The notes under the pieces were generated by a model. That model saw only the letters and a program-made list of their open reading frames with translations, did not search any database and was not told where the DNA came from. This document shows positions 24,141 to 28,216 of a stretch of 28,216 nucleotides of DNA, piece by piece. Source of the stretch: an uncultured Robinsoniella sp. (GTDB lineage: Bacteria; Bacillota; Clostridia; Lachnospirales; Lachnospiraceae); the NCBI GenBank assembly GCA_900540475.1, contig UQGG01000073.1, positions 1-28,216 of the forward strand. Reading direction: 5' to 3'. Position 1 is the first letter of the stretch. Each line of letters begins with the position of its first letter. The position numbers and the translations under genes are program-made.

Positions 24141-25900
24141 AAGGCCTCTGCTTCTTTTTCCGCAGCCGCATACAGCTCTTCTATTTTTGCAGTTGCTTTT
24201 GAGTATTCTTTACTCTCCAGCCCTTTTAATGTCTCTTCTTTGCAGGCTGCAAAATCCTCTGCTGTTGCCGTCATGATCGCATTTACACCCTGTACGTTCA
24301 TATATTGTTCGCACTGTGCTATGATGTTGAGTGTTTCTTCATCGGGACTCTGCACCAATGTTGGATATAGATAGAAATCTGTGATCGTATTTACTTTCTC
24401 TTTTTGCCACATATCATAGAGAACCTGGCCCGGATACTGATAATCACCGCCTTCTTTTTTGGAGTAATATTCACAGTAGCTCTTATCGGTATCGGTAATT
24501 GTGGCTGCTTTCTGCTCATCCGATTTCATCAGGTCCGCCGGATATCCATCGGTAAGTACCTGGATATCTTTGAATCCGCAAAGTTTATTATAGAGATTAA
24601 CTCCCACATTCAGCTTATAATCTGGATCGATCTTAGACTGTGTAATAAATTCTTCTGTTGGCTGTGCAGCGCCGTCCTTGCTGACCCAATGTGTCCCTTC
24701 TACTCCGCTGTAAATCAGACGGGCACCTTCTTCTGAATTCATAAAGTCAATCAGTTCCATTGCTTTTTCCGGATTCTTACAATTCTTGGTAATTGCTGTG
24801 GCATACTCTATTCCACTTCCAAGAGGCGCTGTTGTTGAAACTATACCGGATATATAGTCATATCCGTCGTATGGCAGCTTTTGATAACTCCATTCCGGAT
24901 GTCCGTTTGTCTGGAAGAAAGTATTAATGCCTTCCGTCTGCCAGCTGGCATATGCCATCATCACCTGTCCATTCTTACATTTTTCCCAGAACTGATCATT
25001 CTTCATAGTAAATGCTTCCGGGTCCAGAATGCCCATATTATAAGCTTTGTTGTAGAATTCCAGTGACTCCCAGAATGCATCGCTGGCAAATACTCCTTCT
25101 ACGGACTTGGTCTTATAGTTAAAGATGGTTGAGTTTGCGAGATCCGTATATCCCATTTCTCTGGTATTCGCCAGCCACCACGGCCACAGCCCCCAGTCAC
25201 TCCATCCGGAAATTGCATAGATCTGCTTCCCGTCTGCCAGATCCTTTTCCCTTGCATATTCCTGCATTTCTTTCAGTGCATTCAGATAGTCATCGGTAGT
25301 CTTGATTTCCGGGCACCCGATTGCCTCATAGATATCCCATCTCGTCATCAATCCTACATTTTCAATGGAATAGCTGACATTGGGATGCTCTTCATTTGCC
25401 TGGTATGCCAGAACAGGCAGATAATAGACCTTGTCTTCCCCGTTGCTTGCAAACTGCTTGGAGTATTTCAGACGGTCCGGGAAATTTTTCTTAATATTTT
25501 CCCCATACTGGTCAATCAGCTCGTCCATTGGCATCAGCTGACCGCTTGTAATCAGATTATTGGATGCCACATTCTGCTGTGCAGGATTGGTATAGATAAT
25601 ATCCGGCAGGTCTCCCCCTGCAACCAGAATACTGAATTTCTGAGCATCACCCTGTACAATTTCCATTTTGATACCCAGTTTCTTTTCAATTTCCTTTGCC
25701 ACTTCATTAGTCTGGATACCGGGAGTCAGAACTTCGGTATTCCAGATGGTAAGGGTCACCGGTTCGTCAGAACTTTCCTGGGAACTGGCTGAGGTACTCC
25801 CTGTACTTGTTTTCTCTTCACTTTTTCCGCAAGCTCCAGCGGACATGCACATTGCTCCTGCCAACAATAAAGCCGTAATTTTTCTTAATTTGTTTTTCAT
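24128..25900 (-). CDS. LplA/YtcQ-type sugar ABC transporter substrate-binding lipoprotein
   Basis: A 590-residue extracytoplasmic binding protein, in the larger size class of LplA-type proteins. The signal peptide ends in SAGAC (Cys at about residue 24), followed by a Ser/Thr/Glu linker (~25-47). The fold contains VTLTIWNTEVLTPGIQTNEV, VAGGDLPDIIYTNPAQQN, and many Trp and Tyr residues (GWSDWGLWPWW) as expected for carbohydrate stacking. GGAGG precedes the ATG. It is third in an operon after two permease genes, and a repeat-rich gap separates it from the GH52 gene. The ligand is likely an oligosaccharide related to xylan by context; the sequence does not prove it. Confidence 0.93.
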   Translation of the reverse strand: MKNKLRKITALLLAGAMCMSAGACGKSEEKTSTGSTSASSQESSDEPVTLTIWNTEVLTPGIQTNEVAKEIEKKLGIKMEIVQGDAQKFSILVAGGDLPDIIYTNPAQQNVASNNLITSGQLMPMDELIDQYGENIKKNFPDRLKYSKQFASNGEDKVYYLPVLAYQANEEHPNVSYSIENVGLMTRWDIYEAIGCPEIKTTDDYLNALKEMQEYAREKDLADGKQIYAISGWSDWGLWPWWLANTREMGYTDLANSTIFNYKTKSVEGVFASDAFWESLEFYNKAYNMGILDPEAFTMKNDQFWEKCKNGQVMMAYASWQTEGINTFFQTNGHPEWSYQKLPYDGYDYISGIVSTTAPLGSGIEYATAITKNCKNPEKAMELIDFMNSEEGARLIYSGVEGTHWVSKDGAAQPTEEFITQSKIDPDYKLNVGVNLYNKLCGFKDIQVLTDGYPADLMKSDEQKAATITDTDKSYCEYYSKKEGGDYQYPGQVLYDMWQKEKVNTITDFYLYPTLVQSPDEETLNIIAQCEQYMNVQGVNAIMTATAEDFAACKEETLKGLESKEYSKATAKIEELYAAAEKEAEAFGMK

Positions 25901-25962
25901 ATAATAATTCCTCCCATTTTTATATTCATTTTTTGTTTACCACTGCCCTTTTCCAGGCATAA

Positions 25963-26895
25963 TCAGCCCTTTACAGCTCCCATCATAATACCCTTTACAA
26001 AATATCTCTGAAGAAACGGATAAACACACATAATCGGTAATACTACCAGCACCGTAATACACATTTTAATGGACGAAGGTGTTATGGAACTGGTTACCGC
26101 AGATGCATCAATTGCATTACTGGACATGCTCTGGAACCGGTTCGCCTGATTCAGGTAATTATAGAGCACCATCTGCAGGGTCTGTAATTTTGCATCCGAA
26201 ACCAGGAAGTAGTTGTCCTGCCACTGGTTCCACTGTCCTACCATGGAGAATACCCCGACGGTTGCCACAATTGGCTTTGACAGCGGAAAAATAATCCTGG
26301 CAAAAATAGTCATCATTCCTGCGCCGTCAATTTTCGCAGACTCTTCCAGCTCTTTTGGCAGTGATTCCATGTAAGTCTTCAGCAGGATCACGTAATAAGC
26401 GGAAAGTGCACCCGGTAAAATATAAAGCAGGAAATTATTCTGAAGTCCGTATGCTTTCATGGTGATATACCATGGAATTAAACCTGCATTTATGTACATC
26501 GTAATAATAACAAAACGGTAAACTATTTTTCTGTAATACATTTTCTGATTCGTAACCAGGTATGCAAAGAAAGAAGAACTGATAATGGTAATCCCGGTTC
26601 CCAGCAGCGTTCTTAGTATGGAGATCAGATATGCTCCCGGTATGTCATTTAGTTTGATGATCCCTTTGTAGGTATCCAGGTTGAATCCTTTTGGCAGAAG
26701 GAAGATCCCTTTGGATGCCTGTGCCGGATCGCTTATGGAATAAATGATTACATAGTAAAATGGATAGATGCAGATAATGACCAGCAAAATGCAGATCAAG
26801 TAGATAAAAATGTCTCCTATCCTTTCCGGCATTGATTTTTTTGATTTCGTTTTATTAGATTTTGTTTTTTTCGTTATTGTTCTCGTGGTTATCAT
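25963..26895 (-). CDS. LplC/YtcP-type sugar ABC transporter permease
   Basis: A 310-residue inner-membrane permease of the CUT1 class, LplC branch. A Lys/Thr/Ser-rich cytoplasmic tail (~1-24) precedes six membrane helices. DPAQASKGIFLLPKGFNLDTYKGI is typical of this branch; the EAA loop is EESAKIDGAGMMTIFARIIFPLSKP; the end is FVKGIMMGAVKG. AGGAGG lies before the ATG. The gene starts 12 bases after the LplB-type gene stops. As with the other importer, no ATPase is encoded here, so a shared ATPase is expected. Confidence 0.93.
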   Translation of the reverse strand: MITTRTITKKTKSNKTKSKKSMPERIGDIFIYLICILLVIICIYPFYYVIIYSISDPAQASKGIFLLPKGFNLDTYKGIIKLNDIPGAYLISILRTLLGTGITIISSSFFAYLVTNQKMYYRKIVYRFVIITMYINAGLIPWYITMKAYGLQNNFLLYILPGALSAYYVILLKTYMESLPKELEESAKIDGAGMMTIFARIIFPLSKPIVATVGVFSMVGQWNQWQDNYFLVSDAKLQTLQMVLYNYLNQANRFQSMSSNAIDASAVTSSITPSSIKMCITVLVVLPIMCVYPFLQRYFVKGIMMGAVKG

Positions 26896-26907
26896 TCTAT
26901 TTCCCTC

Positions 26908-27834
26908 CTATACAATCGACTCACCGCGAACCCTCTTGGAAAGCTGGTTTGCCGTGAAGAGAAGTATGACAGATATGATCGTTTTTGACATGCCAAGGGC
27001 AATCGACTGGGGATAATCATTGGTCAATACACCAATCTTAAACACATAGTAGTCAAGAACTTCGATCTTGTCTGCGGTCAGCGGGTTATAGAATACAAAA
27101 TACTGTTCAAAGCCATTACTCAGCATATTGCTGATTGCCAGCAGCAGCTGTACAAAAAAAGTTGCGTATAATCCTGGTACGGTGATATGCCGGATGGTCT
27201 GCAGCCTGTTTGCACCATCCACATGAGCAGCGTCATAGAGCTCACTGTCAATCCCCGCTATGGATGCAATATAGATAATTGCGCTCCATCCCAGACTTTT
27301 CCAGGTCGCCAGTGCCCACTGGAATGCCCATGCATGTTTGTTGTCGCCAAGCAGATTTACCGTTTTTTCTATCCCTAATGATTTAAAGACGCCCGCAACC
27401 ATACCATCGGTAGAAAACATAGCAAATGCCAGTGTGAATACTACAATCCAGCTGATGAAATTCGGAAGTGTAGTGGTTGTCTGAACCAGTTTGCGGAATT
27501 TCGAATTTTTGATCTCGTTCAGCATAATTGCAAAAATAACAGCCAGGGGCATTGTTGTAATACAGATTGCACTCATAGCCAGGGTGTTTCGCATTACCCG
27601 GAACAATTCTGACTTATTTGCCCAGATCTTCGCAAATGTCTTCAGTCCCACAAAATCACAATCAAACAATGACATTCCGGGATGGTAATCGAAAAATGCA
27701 TATGCCCATCCCAACAGCGGGACATAAGCAAATGCGAAAACCAAAATCAGGAAAGGAATGGACGCAAGGAAAAATTTCTTTCCCTCCGGCATTTTCCTTC
27801 TGACAATACCCCCTCCATTTGGTGTCTTTCGCAT
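26908..27834 (-). CDS. LplB-type sugar ABC transporter permease
   Basis: A 308-residue inner-membrane permease with six hydrophobic helices. VPLLGWAYAFFDYHPGMSLFDCDFVGLKTFAKIW near residues 38-71 is a landmark of the LplB branch. The EAA loop is DAAHVDGANRLQTIRHITVPGL. AGGAGG lies close before the ATG at 27834. It is the first gene of the operon, and probably of the whole carbohydrate region; a promoter with a perfect -10 and poor -35 lies about 50 bases upstream. Confidence 0.93.
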   Translation of the reverse strand: MRKTPNGGGIVRRKMPEGKKFFLASIPFLILVFAFAYVPLLGWAYAFFDYHPGMSLFDCDFVGLKTFAKIWANKSELFRVMRNTLAMSAICITTMPLAVIFAIMLNEIKNSKFRKLVQTTTTLPNFISWIVVFTLAFAMFSTDGMVAGVFKSLGIEKTVNLLGDNKHAWAFQWALATWKSLGWSAIIYIASIAGIDSELYDAAHVDGANRLQTIRHITVPGLYATFFVQLLLAISNMLSNGFEQYFVFYNPLTADKIEVLDYYVFKIGVLTNDYPQSIALGMSKTIISVILLFTANQLSKRVRGESIV

Positions 27835-27884
27835 AAAAAAACCTCCTTCTCTTCTGATCTATATTGGTTAACCTTATAGACATT

Positions 27885-27981
27885 ATTATAGAGAATCCGG
27901 GTCCCTAATTCGATAAAGGATATTCTCTTTTTCTGACTTAAATTCAGACACCTGAATTTCAGAATACGAAGGATATTTTCT
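27885..27981 (-). promoter_or_regulatory. Activator-type promoter region of the LplB operon
   Basis: A perfect TATAAT (27890-27885, minus strand) lacks a good -35 box. Upstream are two direct copies of a 13-base sequence, AAGGATATT(C/T)TCT on the plus strand, at 27916-27928 and 27969-27981, 53 bases apart. An 8-base inverted repeat AAATTCAG-ACAC-CTGAATTT (27940-27959) lies between them. This resembles a promoter needing an AraC-type activator bound just upstream of -35. The regulator encoded at 15669-17210 is the natural candidate. Confidence 0.5.
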
Positions 27982-28164
27982 AAAAATTGTATTGCGTTAT
28001 GATTTTATGTACTTTTTTCTGATGGTTGGGGGGAGCTGATTAAATACGCTTTGTATACAGAGGTAGTGTACAGAAAGAGAAGGGGGCGGACCAGGATATT
28101 GGTTTGGAAGGCTTAACGCAGAACTGGCATTTTCTAACCTTTCCGGAGCCCTTTTTGGCGGCAC

Positions 28165-28213
28165 GCGGGCATTCGCTCCGAAATCCTGATGCATTTCGCA
28201 GCTCACTGCCCGC
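28165..28213. other. Large hairpin at the window edge
   Basis: GCGGGCA (28165-28171) and TGCCCGC (28207-28213) form an outer stem, and CGAAAT (28179-28184) and ATTTCG (28193-28198) an inner one. The surrounding 28010-28216 stretch is richer in G and C than the promoter region beside it and has no gene I can support. It could be a terminator of the next operon or an intergenic repeat cut by the window end. Confidence 0.5.
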
Positions 28214-28216
28214 TTA

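Noticed and set aside
27997..28206. A 69-codon minus-strand open frame at the window edge
   Set aside because: It spans a hairpin-rich stretch, has no clear ribosome site, and has a Pro/Arg/Ser-rich composition unlike the neighbouring proteins.

Overview
The window looks like a chromosomal segment of a gut-type Clostridia, most likely Lachnospiraceae. This rests on moderate GC, strong GGAGG ribosome sites, many CUT1 sugar ABC transporters, YesMN-type two-component regulators, and lipoproteins with Ser/Thr/Glu-rich linkers. It is an inference from gene content; there is no rRNA or marker gene to prove it. No tRNA, rRNA, CRISPR array or intact insertion sequence was seen.

Layout. (1) 1-3830, minus strand: a peptide/nickel-family ABC importer, with the binding lipoprotein first, then two permeases, then the first codons of a further gene at the window edge. 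(2) 4224-7439, plus strand: an ACR3/BASS-type exporter, then a BlaI-family repressor and a BlaR1-like M56 membrane protease. The repressor promoter carries three evenly spaced ACTA-N6-TAGT operators. (3) 7457-7736: a hairpin terminator and a 165-bp near-palindrome separating convergent operons. (4) 7733-11670, minus strand: a cobalamin riboswitch with its promoter and a distant terminator, controlling btuF-btuC-btuD and a small Cys-rich CGGC-domain protein. (5) 11704-27834, minus strand: about 16 kb of carbohydrate genes. In order of transcription these are an LplBCA-type ABC importer, a GH52 beta-xylosidase, an iron-type alcohol dehydrogenase, a second CUT1 ABC importer whose binding-protein gene has an in-frame amber codon, an AraC-type response regulator with its YesM-type sensor kinase, and two uroporphyrinogen-decarboxylase-superfamily (URO-D) proteins.

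How it fits together. Region 5 reads as uptake and cytoplasmic cleavage of xylo-oligosaccharides: the GH52 enzyme has no signal peptide, so its substrate must be imported. YesMN-type sensing is encoded in the same strand. The two URO-D proteins, a family that includes cobalamin-linked methyltransferases, lie next to the vitamin B12 uptake operon. A link to demethylation of methylated glycans is possible, but no corrinoid protein is encoded here.

Most notable: the 165-bp palindrome, whose arm differences are all G-U compatible on one strand only; the operator triplet feeding a BlaR1 homologue with an unfamiliar C-terminal sensor region; the CGGC protein in a B12 operon; the in-frame TAG in a binding protein; and tandem copies of the 3' end of the LplA-type gene in the intergenic region behind it.
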